Shown: positions 51,501-59,577 of the stretch, piece after piece
Position numbering within the stretch: the first letter of the stretch is position 1
Layout: the number at the start of each line of letters is the position of its first letter
NCBI GenBank assembly: GCA_964469155.1
Contig: CAYXXU010000004.1
Span: 19,383 to 83,382 of the forward strand
Direction: 5' to 3'
DNA: 64,000 nt
Source: CAIWKO01 sp964469155
GTDB taxonomy: Bacteria > Bacteroidota > Bacteroidia > Bacteroidales > CAIWKO01
Translations under genes and position numbers: made by a program
The notes under the pieces: model-generated
What the model was told of the DNA's origin: nothing
What the model saw: only the letters and a program-made list of their open reading frames with translations
The model's database searches: none

Positions 51501-51508
51501 TAACTTTG
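51501..51508 (+). promoter_or_regulatory. -7 element of the FabH-like gene
   Basis: TAACTTTG, 33 bases before the GTG start at 51541. Confidence 0.6.
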
Positions 51509-51540
51509 CATACAATATTAATCCATAACCATTTCTTTTA

Positions 51541-52620
51541 GTGAAAGAAAATATTTACTCGGTGATTGCAGGCACCGGTAGTTTTATCCCTGAGAACATT
51601 GTTCCGAACCACGATTTTCTACAAAGTACCTTCTACGATCAGGAAAAAAATATTATTGAAACTCCGAATTTCGATCTGATTAGCAAATTTCAGAAAATTA
51701 CCAATATTGAAGAAAGGCGATATGCCGACGATTCCATGGTTACTTCCGATATGGCATTTTTAGCAGCCGAAAATGCTCTGACATCATCAGGCATAGACCG
51801 CGAAACTTTAGATGGTATTATTGTAGCTCATAATTTTGGTGATGTCCGCAAATCCAATGTAAAATCCGATCTGGTGCCTAGCCTCGCATCCAGAGTAAAA
51901 TATAAACTGAAGATAAATAATCCTAAAACTACTGCTTTTGATCTGATATTTGGTTGTCCCGGATGGTTACAGGGAATGATTCAGGCAAATTACCAGATAA
52001 AATCAGGTGATGCTAAACGCATCATGGTAGTTGGCGCAGAAATGCTTTCACGTGTTTCTGACCCCCACGATCGGGATAGTATGATCTATTCCGATGGCGC
52101 CGGTGCCTGCATTCTTGAAGCGAAAACCAGTAGTGATCCTATTGGAATTCTTTCTTATGCTGCCCGCACAGATGCTATCAATGAAGGACATTTGCTTGAA
52201 ATGAAGGAATCGAATAATCCGTATTATTCCGGACATGAAATATACCTGAAAATGCAGGGTAGAAAACTTTATGAATATGCCTTAAGTTATGTCCCTCAAT
52301 TAGTGAAAGATTGTATTGAAAAGGCAGATCTTACCTTAGACAATATCAGCAAAGTACTGATTCATCAGGCCAACGAAAAAATGGATGAAGCCATTTTACA
52401 CAGGTTGTTTAAGCTTTATGGCAGCATTAAAATTCCCAAAGGTATCATGCCCATGACCATCAACAAGCTTGGAAATAGTTCTGTAGCTACATTACCAACG
52501 CTTCTTGATTTAATTTTAAAAGGCCATTTACCCGGGCAGCAGATCAACTCAAACCATAATGTTGTTTTTGCCTCGGTAGGGGCCGGTATGAATATTAATG
52601 CCTTTGCCTACAGGTTTTAA
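51541..52620 (+). CDS. 3-oxoacyl-[ACP] synthase III-like protein (FabH family)
   Basis: A 359-residue protein from a GTG start. KAS III landmarks: ITNIEERRYADD (the 'TGI.eRR' block), the nucleophile Cys in LIFGCPGWLQGM, SDGAGACILE, the catalytic His in LIHQANEKMD and the Asn in GNSSVATLPTLL. All three active residues are present. FabH starts fatty acid synthesis from acetyl-CoA, but this protein is longer than typical FabH (about 320-330) and stands alone with no other fab genes, so it may start a special lipid or polyketide. The polyene-type cluster 42 kb away is a possible user but not an evident partner. Confidence 0.88.
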   Translation: MKENIYSVIAGTGSFIPENIVPNHDFLQSTFYDQEKNIIETPNFDLISKFQKITNIEERRYADDSMVTSDMAFLAAENALTSSGIDRETLDGIIVAHNFGDVRKSNVKSDLVPSLASRVKYKLKINNPKTTAFDLIFGCPGWLQGMIQANYQIKSGDAKRIMVVGAEMLSRVSDPHDRDSMIYSDGAGACILEAKTSSDPIGILSYAARTDAINEGHLLEMKESNNPYYSGHEIYLKMQGRKLYEYALSYVPQLVKDCIEKADLTLDNISKVLIHQANEKMDEAILHRLFKLYGSIKIPKGIMPMTINKLGNSSVATLPTLLDLILKGHLPGQQINSNHNVVFASVGAGMNINAFAYRF

Positions 52621-52951
52621 AGACTAATTTATTCCCTTTCAAATTTTTCATTAATTCAAAAGTATTGAATTGACATTTTGGATTTTTTCAAATTGCAACA
52701 ATCGTTCTTTCAGCCATGCGCATGGCATGAAGCAGGAATTGTTTAACGGGAATTTTTTATACTGAAAATTTCATCTCTCTACTAAAATATCTTATATCCA
52801 ATGTATTAACAAATGCATTGCCTAACTCCAAAACGAAAATAAAAATCTTAATTTTAAAATTAATCAATTTATACTTGCATTTCAGGTTTAAATGCATTAC
52901 ATTTGCAGTCTAAATTGCGCTTAAGTTATTTTAAATATAAAGGATTACATC
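52621..52951. other. AT-rich intergenic region with one promoter element
   Basis: 331 bases with no ORF or repeat noticed. The TACATTTG at 52898-52905 is the probable promoter of the two-gene unit that follows. Confidence 0.6.
52898..52905 (+). promoter_or_regulatory. -7 element of the 157-residue gene and T9SS cargo pair
   Basis: TACATTTG, 47 bases before the ATG at 52952. Confidence 0.55.
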
Positions 52952-53425
52952 ATGAGGTGTTTATACATTTTTTTATTTGCGATCATTATTTCTAACTCTG
53001 TATTTTGTCAGGAAATAATTACACCAGGCAATATAAGCCCGAATATTTCAAAAATAGCGGCTAAAAAAGATTCTGCTTATAATAGAATTAATGGCAGAAC
53101 AACAGAAAAACATGTAATTGATGTTAAAGGATTGAATCCTGCCCGGGTATCGGATATTTCAAAGAAAATAGAATTTCTGGAATCTCTTTTTAATGAAAGT
53201 AACATCTTTTTTGACGATAAAGGTCATAATGATGAAAATAGCATGAATGATTTTTTTGGAAAGATTCCTTCTTATGCTCCTCATTATCCTGTTGAACCGG
53301 CAAAGTCAAATTTATATTGCGAGGGTATGTACCATTGGATAGATTTATATCCTGGAGAATACATGTCTTTAATGAAACTTTTTAAAAGCAAAGACAATTT
53401 TTATTATTATGAAAATGAAAATTGA
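52952..53425 (+). CDS. Secreted protein of unknown function, paired with T9SS cargo
   Basis: A 157-residue protein with signal peptide MRCLYIFLFAIIISNSVFC. The mature part is polar, mostly helical at first (VSDISKKIEFLESLFNESN) with a Tyr/Pro-rich end (APHYPVEPAKSNLYCEGMYH). No family recognised. Its stop (TGA at 53423-53425) is 2 bases before the ATG of the large CUB-containing T9SS protein, so the two are translated from one message and may act together. Confidence 0.75.
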   Translation: MRCLYIFLFAIIISNSVFCQEIITPGNISPNISKIAAKKDSAYNRINGRTTEKHVIDVKGLNPARVSDISKKIEFLESLFNESNIFFDDKGHNDENSMNDFFGKIPSYAPHYPVEPAKSNLYCEGMYHWIDLYPGEYMSLMKLFKSKDNFYYYENEN

Positions 53426-53427
53426 CT

Positions 53428-55392
53428 ATGAAAAGAAATCTTTACCTTTTAATTGCAGTTTTTATTTTTAGCATACCGCTTCAAAATGCGACTGCACAAT
53501 GTATTGCTACTTCATTCTGGCAATCAGCTTCTGCACCCACAAACAATTCAACTGTGGAAGTTGCGGCATGCAACTACGCAGGTGAATATAATACCGTAAT
53601 TAATATTGTGAGCGGCAAAACCTACCTTTTCACAAGTTCAATAAGTACAGACTGGCTTACTATCACAAACACAGCGAATACGGTTCTTGCACAGGGAACG
53701 ACTCCTGTGACATGGCTGGCAAATATGAGTGGTACAGTCAGAGTTCATATTTTTACAAATTCTTCATGTGGAACCCAACCGGATTGCCGTAGTCAATATA
53801 TTACTTGTACCAGTTGTCTTGGCGGTATGGGACCCGGTTATTTTGTTCATCCGACAACAGGATTGCAAAATGCTTATCTGGGAACATGTATGGTAAATCT
53901 CGACTGTGGTATAACTTCTTCATATTATGATGATGGCGGTCCATCAGGAAATTATAGTAATAATGTACACCAAATCTATCGAACATTTTGTCCTGGCTTA
54001 CCGGGAAAATGTGTTAAGGCAACGGTGAATTCTATGAATATTGAGAATTATTATACCACCGATTGTTATGATTATCTGCTTATTGGAAATGGACCAACTC
54101 AAAACTCGCCATATTTGTGGGGAGGATGCAGAAGTAATACTACTCCAAACACATTGGTAGGTTCATGGAATGGTGGAACATGGACTTCGACAGATGCCAG
54201 CGGTTGTCTTGCTTTTACGTTTTATTCAGATGGTTATACAAACAAGGCAGGTTGGGATATCTCCCTGAGTTGCGTTAACTGTTCGCAGGCAAATTACCAG
54301 GTTTCCAGTGAATGCGAAAGCGCAATACCTTGTTGTGGTAATGTAAGTTTTGCAGGCGCCAGTACAGGCCCGGGTATAAAATCAACCTGTAGCGGATGTA
54401 TTATCAGTGAACATTATACTACATGGTATTATTTCGAGATAGCACAGAGCGGAACTTTGGGCATGACTTTAACACCAAACAATCTCGGGAGCAATTCCCC
54501 CTGTGTTGATCCTGATGATTATGATTTTGCTTTATTTAGAACTGATAATTGCAGTAATCTGGGGGCGCCCATCAGATGTTCTTATGCCTGGAATGAGCGA
54601 TGTTATGATAATACTGGCCCCTATACAGGAATGGTATCATATAATCCTTATGCAGGAGGCAGTGTTACGGATCAAACCGAGGATGTTTTAGGAGACGGAT
54701 TCGTCACTCCGCTTAATGTCACCGCAGGGCAAACCTATTTTCTTATGGTTAACGGATGGTCTCCAAGTGATATGGGATATAATCTATCATTCGTTTTAAC
54801 AAACGGAGCCTCATTTACAAATTGCACAAGTTTACCGCCATTACCAGTTGAAATGTTAAATTTCGATGTAAACTGCAAAAACGGTCATAATAACATTCAA
54901 TGGTCGACAGCTTCTGAAACCAATAACGACTATTTTACAATACTGAAATCCTACAATGGTTTTATGTTTAAGAAAATCGGACAGGTAATGGGTCAGGGAA
55001 ACAGCAACAATGTTCACTTCTATTCATTCGATGACGATGAAATTTCAAGCGGAACCGTTTATTATCAGCTTAAACAAACCGATTTTGATGGAAAGGTTAC
55101 AGCATTTGACCCTGTGGCATTCAATTGTTCAGAAGAAAATTCTTATGATATTAACCTTTTCCCTAATCCTTTCACCAACCAGATTATTGTAAAGTATTCC
55201 AATCTGACTAATGGTAAAGGAAAAATTAAAGTTTACGATGTTTTAGGAAAAGTCATTATCGATAAGGATATCGATGTTTTCGAAGGCAACAGGAATTACA
55301 ACCTTGATCTGGAAAACCTGTCGAAAGGATTATATAATGTTGAATTCTCGATGGGAGATATCAATTACCACAAAAAAATTATCAAGAAGTAA
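53428..55392 (+). CDS. Secreted CUB/PPC-like protein with T9SS type A sorting domain
   Basis: The protein has 654 residues from the ATG at 53428; a TTG two codons upstream overlaps the previous stop. After the signal peptide (MKRNLYLLIAVFIFSIPLQN) come a beta-sandwich domain, a CUB-like domain (about residues 155-285: CGITSSYYDDGGPSGNYSNN ... CLAFTFYSDGYTNKAGWDIS), and a Cys-rich PPC-like domain (about 290-465, DYDFALFRTDNCSN, GQTYFLMVNGW). A FN3-like linker (PLPVEMLNFDVNCKNGHNNI ... TDFDGKVTAF) and a type A tail (NLFPNPFTNQIIVKY, VYDVLGKVI, SKGLYNVEFS) end it. The CUB and PPC parts resemble those of the two giant proteins at 13063 and 17806. Confidence 0.9.
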   Translation: MKRNLYLLIAVFIFSIPLQNATAQCIATSFWQSASAPTNNSTVEVAACNYAGEYNTVINIVSGKTYLFTSSISTDWLTITNTANTVLAQGTTPVTWLANMSGTVRVHIFTNSSCGTQPDCRSQYITCTSCLGGMGPGYFVHPTTGLQNAYLGTCMVNLDCGITSSYYDDGGPSGNYSNNVHQIYRTFCPGLPGKCVKATVNSMNIENYYTTDCYDYLLIGNGPTQNSPYLWGGCRSNTTPNTLVGSWNGGTWTSTDASGCLAFTFYSDGYTNKAGWDISLSCVNCSQANYQVSSECESAIPCCGNVSFAGASTGPGIKSTCSGCIISEHYTTWYYFEIAQSGTLGMTLTPNNLGSNSPCVDPDDYDFALFRTDNCSNLGAPIRCSYAWNERCYDNTGPYTGMVSYNPYAGGSVTDQTEDVLGDGFVTPLNVTAGQTYFLMVNGWSPSDMGYNLSFVLTNGASFTNCTSLPPLPVEMLNFDVNCKNGHNNIQWSTASETNNDYFTILKSYNGFMFKKIGQVMGQGNSNNVHFYSFDDDEISSGTVYYQLKQTDFDGKVTAFDPVAFNCSEENSYDINLFPNPFTNQIIVKYSNLTNGKGKIKVYDVLGKVIIDKDIDVFEGNRNYNLDLENLSKGLYNVEFSMGDINYHKKIIKK

Positions 55393-55446
55393 ATTTTGCA
55401 ATAAGGCAGTAATAATTCAATCGCACATCAGCCTGAAACAAGATTA

Positions 55447-56454
55447 TCAGATACTATCTTCCGGATTGTACCGGTGAACCACTTTTCCGGTTTTCCACAT
55501 TTTCTCAATATCATCCAGTTCTTTTTGATGGGCTTTGCTTATTTCTTTGTCTTCCAAGCGGCTCAGATCAGGCTGTCCGGCATTGACCCAAGATGTGAAC
55601 CATGCACTGGCAACCGCCTTTACAGCAGTTTTAATACGTCTTTCAACCATGTTATTTGAGAGATTGTCAAATTCCAGAGCATATTCTTTCGTATACTGCT
55701 TTTTCATTAGGGTGCCTCTTTCCTCATAAACATATTTTTTATCTTCCGGAAAATTTGTGCTGAGATAAGCATCAATACTGAAAATAGTATCAACGGCTTC
55801 ATGACTTTCCCTGATCAATTCCCAATACAATTGGTAAGGCTTTTCAATATATTCGGCCCTCCCGAGCATATAATTATATTTATCTGCTTCCAATTCTGGT
55901 ATACGAGTTTCCCAGAATGCATGTATGCCTTTTTGTTCTGGTGTTTTTCCGTCATACCATTTTGTTGTATGCAGAGGGGTGCAGGCATCAGCGATGTAAT
56001 GTCCCAGATTGGCTGAAATATATAATATATTATCAAGGTCTTCGTCTTTAAAGGCTTGTGTCAGCGAATAGAACATTTTATTTACCCACCAGGGATTTAT
56101 TCCATATCGTTGCAGCGTATCTTCAGAAAATACGGCAACAGCATCTTTCCATACTAACGGAATGGTATCAAAAGGATGCTCTCCAAAATATTCTAAGTCA
56201 ATATAATGTTTCTTATCCTCACCCTCAATAACTCTTGATCGCTTATCGGGGTCGATAGAATGTTCCGTTATAAATTCGATGTGCTTTTTGTAAAAGGAAA
56301 ACATTTCCGGTGGAAGGGCAAATACAGCCATTCTGTTTATCTTGCGATGAGCAAAGAAACCAAACGGAAAAGAGTCATTGACAGCGATTAAATTGAGTAA
56401 TCCTGTCAGAATCAGAACCAGAAATGTTCTTTTACGATCCACTGAATGCCACAA
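55447..56454 (-). CDS. S1/P1 nuclease- or phospholipase C-like zinc protein
   Basis: A 335-residue protein. After a hydrophobic N-terminus (about residues 10-28) comes FPFGFFAHRKINRMAVFALP, where the His in AHRKIN begins a zinc-site set typical of the S1/P1 nuclease and bacterial phospholipase C superfamily. Later ligands appear in NLGHYIADACTPLHTTK and IHAFWETRIPE (HxxxD, HxxxE patterns). The fold should hold a trinuclear zinc site and cleave phosphodiesters outside the cytoplasm. It overlaps the upstream ComB-like gene by 23 bases and is likely co-transcribed with it. Confidence 0.85.
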   Translation of the reverse strand: MWHSVDRKRTFLVLILTGLLNLIAVNDSFPFGFFAHRKINRMAVFALPPEMFSFYKKHIEFITEHSIDPDKRSRVIEGEDKKHYIDLEYFGEHPFDTIPLVWKDAVAVFSEDTLQRYGINPWWVNKMFYSLTQAFKDEDLDNILYISANLGHYIADACTPLHTTKWYDGKTPEQKGIHAFWETRIPELEADKYNYMLGRAEYIEKPYQLYWELIRESHEAVDTIFSIDAYLSTNFPEDKKYVYEERGTLMKKQYTKEYALEFDNLSNNMVERRIKTAVKAVASAWFTSWVNAGQPDLSRLEDKEISKAHQKELDDIEKMWKTGKVVHRYNPEDSI

Positions 56455-57160
56455 TATTGTCTCCTTTCAGAACGGGGAGTTTATCAGTTTTATCAAATGT
56501 ATGACAGTATTCCAGAACATCATCCAGTCCGAGTTTACGCAAACGCTGGCGATGGGCAGCTTTTTCAAGGTATTTCATTAGGTCTGGTTGAGCAATGTTC
56601 CAAAGATCTATGGACGCTAATGCAGAATCGCAAATAGTAGAGAAACTTCCCTGCTGCAAAAGTTTTTCAGTTAAAACCCCTGCAAATAAAGTATCTTCCA
56701 GATTGAAGCGGTTTTTCCATCCCGAGCAAAAAATCAGCAGATCATGAGGGTCATTCAATAAGAAAGTCTCTAATGTTGAAAAATTCAAATAAGAACCTAT
56801 CAACAAGCAATGAGATTTGGCAGCTTTTTTAATGGCTTTGGTTCCATTGGTCGTACAGTAGGCTATGCTGGCATTTTGAATTTGTTCGTTCATAAAGTTG
56901 AAAGGAGAATTACCAAAATCGGCAAAATCAAGTACAATACCATCTTTCTCCCCGGCCACTATCATTCCTTTTTCTTTGCAACTCCTGGCTTCGTCAACAG
57001 TGCCAACCGGAATGATCTCTTTTACTCCCCAGGCAAAGGCGGTACAAATGGCTGAAGTGGCGCGGAGAATATCTACCAGTACCACGTTTTTATCTTTTAT
57101 TTCGAACATATCGAGAAGGGCAGGAGTAAAGCAGACTTCAATGGTTTTTTTTCGCAGCAT
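56432..57160 (-). CDS. comB: 2-phosphosulfolactate phosphatase-like protein (ComB family)
   Basis: A 242-residue protein. ComB motifs: VVLVDILRATSAICTAFAWG, a GEKDGIVLDFADFGNSPFNF stretch, TTNGTKAIKKA, and a C-terminal SLATIDLW-like region (ALASIDLWNIAQPD). ComB removes the phosphate from 2-phosphosulfolactate, a step first known from coenzyme M synthesis in archaea; many bacteria keep it for sulfolactate or other sulfonate products. In Bacteroidota a link to sulfonate-containing lipids is imaginable but not shown by this sequence. TAATTTTG at 57186-57193 is its probable promoter. Confidence 0.85.
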   Translation of the reverse strand: MLRKKTIEVCFTPALLDMFEIKDKNVVLVDILRATSAICTAFAWGVKEIIPVGTVDEARSCKEKGMIVAGEKDGIVLDFADFGNSPFNFMNEQIQNASIAYCTTNGTKAIKKAAKSHCLLIGSYLNFSTLETFLLNDPHDLLIFCSGWKNRFNLEDTLFAGVLTEKLLQQGSFSTICDSALASIDLWNIAQPDLMKYLEKAAHRQRLRKLGLDDVLEYCHTFDKTDKLPVLKGDNIVAFSGS

Positions 57161-57185
57161 ACAGCAGTATTTTTTTAGTAAGGCT

Positions 57186-57193
57186 CAAAATTA
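57186..57193 (-). promoter_or_regulatory. -7 element of the ComB-like operon
   Basis: TAATTTTG on the minus strand, 26 bases before the start at 57160. Confidence 0.55.
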
Positions 57194-57247
57194 GTGAAAT
57201 ATACATTTGAACAGATAAATTCTTACTTTAAATTTCAGCTAATTTAT

Positions 57248-57255
57248 TAATTTTG
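57248..57255 (+). promoter_or_regulatory. -7 element of the agmatinase operon
   Basis: TAATTTTG, about 85 bases before the ATG at 57340, leaving a leader of roughly 78 bases. Confidence 0.5.
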
Positions 57256-57339
57256 TGCTTGATTTTAGAACAGTCCAAAACCTAAAGTAATAAAGTTAAT
57301 TAGGCCAGGCTGTCCGGATTATTCATAAAAACAAGGACC

Positions 57340-58194
57340 ATGAAAACACCCAATTTTGGAGGAATCCCCAAAAAATACGACCATCGAGTGAATGCTAAAA
57401 TTGTCATTCTTCCGGTTCCTTATGATGGTACGAGTACCTGGATAAAAGGGGCAGACAAAGGTCCGGCAGCAATTCTGAATGCTTCGGCCAATATGGAATT
57501 ATACGATATCGAAACAGACAGTGAAGTTTATCTCAAGGGTATTTATACCGCCACTCCAGTAAAAGAAAATGCAAGCCCCGAAAAGATGACCGTGGAGGTG
57601 TATGAAACCGCCCTGAAATATGTTTGTGAGAAAAAGTTTCTGGTTACTTTGGGTGGCGAGCATTCAGTAAGTGTTGGTGCCATTCAGGCATATGCAGAGG
57701 AGTATGAGAATTTGACGGTTTTGCAATTGGATGCACATTCAGATATGCGCCCCGAATATGAAGGCAGCAGGTTTAATCACGCTTGTGCAATGTCGCGTGC
57801 AGTAGAATGTTGTCCTGTGGTTCATGTGGGTATCAGAAGTATGGATGTAGAAGAAAAGAAATATATTGAACCCCAAAGGATCTTCTATGCAGAAAAAAGA
57901 TTGAACGACCCGGGCTGGAATGAAAAAGTACTGGACCTTTTATCGGAGAATGTTTACATTACCATCGACCTCGACGTTTTTGACCCTTCTATAATGCCAT
58001 CGACAGGAACCCCTGAGCCAGGAGGATTATTCTGGTATGAAGTGCTCAGCCTGATACGCAAGGTTAATGAGAAATGTAATATTGTTGGTTTTGATGTGGT
58101 GGAACTTTGCCCTAACAAAATCGATAAAGCGCCTGATTTTATGGCTTCCAAGCTTATTTACAAGATACTGAGTTATAAATTCAATAATAAATAA
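57340..58194 (+). CDS. speB: Agmatinase (arginase/ureohydrolase family)
   Basis: A 284-residue manganese hydrolase. Ligand motifs are complete: TLGGEHSVS (His108), QLDAHSDMR (Asp131, His133, Asp135) and ITIDLDVFDPS (Asp210, Asp212). The family converts agmatine to putrescine and urea (SpeB) or arginine to ornithine; length and motif spacing suit agmatinase, and the following gene is a polyamine-type enzyme, so agmatinase is the better call. It starts an operon with the DHS-like gene 11 bases downstream. Confidence 0.87.
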   Translation: MKTPNFGGIPKKYDHRVNAKIVILPVPYDGTSTWIKGADKGPAAILNASANMELYDIETDSEVYLKGIYTATPVKENASPEKMTVEVYETALKYVCEKKFLVTLGGEHSVSVGAIQAYAEEYENLTVLQLDAHSDMRPEYEGSRFNHACAMSRAVECCPVVHVGIRSMDVEEKKYIEPQRIFYAEKRLNDPGWNEKVLDLLSENVYITIDLDVFDPSIMPSTGTPEPGGLFWYEVLSLIRKVNEKCNIVGFDVVELCPNKIDKAPDFMASKLIYKILSYKFNNK

Positions 58195-58205
58195 AATCAA
58201 TCACC

Positions 58206-59342
58206 ATGAAACTGAAAAAGAAAGATCTGTTAAAAGAAACCATCAAACATTTCGATATCAAGAAAATTGATACAACACCTATTATCAATGCCATGCGCGA
58301 TATGTCGTTTGCATCACGCGATACCGCCAATGCTGCCGATATATACGATCGCATGATAAAAAACAAGGATTGTACCATTATGCTTACCCTTGCCGGAAGC
58401 ACCAGTGCCGGTGGTTGTATGCAGGTTTATGTAGATATGGTCAGGAACAAGATGATCGATGTGGTTATCGCAACCGGCGCATCCATTGTGGATATGGACT
58501 TTTTCGAAGCCTTAGGATATAAACATTATAAAGGAACTCCCTGGATTGATGACAGTATACTTCGGGACCTGTATATCGACCGCATTTATGATACTTTTAT
58601 CGATGAGGAACAATTGCAGGAATGTGATAATACCATTTATAAGATCACCAATTCGCTGGAGCGCCGAGCTTATTCTTCGCGCGAATTTATCTGGGAGATG
58701 GGAAAATATCTCACAAAGCATGCAAAGAAGAAAGATTCCCTGGTGCAGGTTTGTTACGAAAATAATGTTCCTATCTTCTGCCCCGCTTTCAGTGATAGCA
58801 GCGCAGGTTTCGGCCTGGTAAAGCATCAATGGGAAAACCCTGATAAGCATGTTAGCATAGACTCTGTTAAAGATTTCCTCGAGCTTACCAAAATTAAAAT
58901 GGCTGCCAAAACAAGCGGTTTGTTTATGATAGGAGGAGGAGTACCAAAGAATTTTACTCAGGATACCGTGGTTTGTGCTGAAGTTTTGGGTAAAAATGTA
59001 CCCATGCATCAATATGCCATTCAGATCACGGTGGCTGATGTCCGCGATGGCGCTTGTTCCAGTTCTACCCTGAAAGAGGCTTCCTCTTGGGGAAAAGTGG
59101 ATACCTTGTACGAGCAGATGGTTTATGCCGAGGCTACTACGATTGTTCCCCTTATTGCAAGTTACCTGTATCACAAGGGTGATTGGCAACACAGAAGGAA
59201 GTTCGAATGGACCAAGTTGTTTGAAACAAAGAAAACTAATCCTGCAAAACCTGCAATTAAAGCAGTCGCAAAACCAAAAGTATTGAAAAAAACCACTCCT
59301 AAAACCGTCTCAAAAGAAGCAGTGAAGAAAACAAAGAAATAG
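58206..59342 (+). CDS. Deoxyhypusine synthase-like protein with Lys-rich tail (possible homospermidine synthase)
   Basis: A 378-residue protein. The DHS fold is clear: TLAGSTSAGG near residue 61 (NAD-binding), VVIATGASIVDMDFFEALGY, VPIFCPAFSDSSAGFG, and the active-site segment SGLFMIGGGVPKNF with the putative catalytic Lys248. In archaea and eukaryotes DHS modifies eIF-5A; bacteria lack that target, and bacterial DHS-like enzymes are known to make homospermidine or related polyamines. Next to an agmatinase, a polyamine role is likely here. The tail (about residues 343-378: KKTNPAKPAIKAVAKPKV ... KEAVKKTKK) is Lys/Pro/Ala-rich like histone H1, unusual for the family. A terminator follows at 59363. 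Confidence 0.85.
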   Translation: MKLKKKDLLKETIKHFDIKKIDTTPIINAMRDMSFASRDTANAADIYDRMIKNKDCTIMLTLAGSTSAGGCMQVYVDMVRNKMIDVVIATGASIVDMDFFEALGYKHYKGTPWIDDSILRDLYIDRIYDTFIDEEQLQECDNTIYKITNSLERRAYSSREFIWEMGKYLTKHAKKKDSLVQVCYENNVPIFCPAFSDSSAGFGLVKHQWENPDKHVSIDSVKDFLELTKIKMAAKTSGLFMIGGGVPKNFTQDTVVCAEVLGKNVPMHQYAIQITVADVRDGACSSSTLKEASSWGKVDTLYEQMVYAEATTIVPLIASYLYHKGDWQHRRKFEWTKLFETKKTNPAKPAIKAVAKPKVLKKTTPKTVSKEAVKKTKK

Positions 59343-59362
59343 ACAGTGATATATTAATTAAG

Positions 59363-59395
59363 AAACTCCCTTTTCTCCTGCAGAGGGAGTTTTTT
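59363..59395 (+). terminator. Terminator of the agmatinase-DHS operon
   Basis: AAACTCCCT pairs with AGGGAGTTT around a 12-base loop, followed by a T-run. Confidence 0.85.
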
Positions 59396-59534
59396 GTGTT
59401 AGTAGCTTCCTGCATTGAATAATAACTGTAATTCCAGGCCTGCATTTGGTAAGTGCCAAAGCCAGAAATAAAATTTTTTGGTGGGTATTTGCATCTAAAA
59501 AAAACTCAACAGTAAATAAAATTGTTTTTTTATT

Positions 59535-59542
59535 TATTTTTG
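59535..59542 (+). promoter_or_regulatory. -7 element of the Ig-like T9SS gene
   Basis: TATTTTTG, 36 bases before the ATG at 59578. It lies inside a longer open frame beginning at 59446 and so supports the later start. Confidence 0.5.
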
Positions 59543-59577
59543 ATGCTTGTTCCTTAAAACTTTATGAATTTATCCTT

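Larger units (their letters stand above)
51190..51540. other. Divergent promoter region, no gene
   Basis: 351 AT-rich bases between two divergent genes. It holds the minus-strand TAAATTTG at 51248-51255 and the plus-strand TAACTTTG at 51501-51508. Nothing else recognisable. Confidence 0.6.

Noticed and set aside
59446..59577. Longer N-terminus of the Ig-like protein
   Set aside because: The extra 44 codons precede the signal peptide and span a -7 element.
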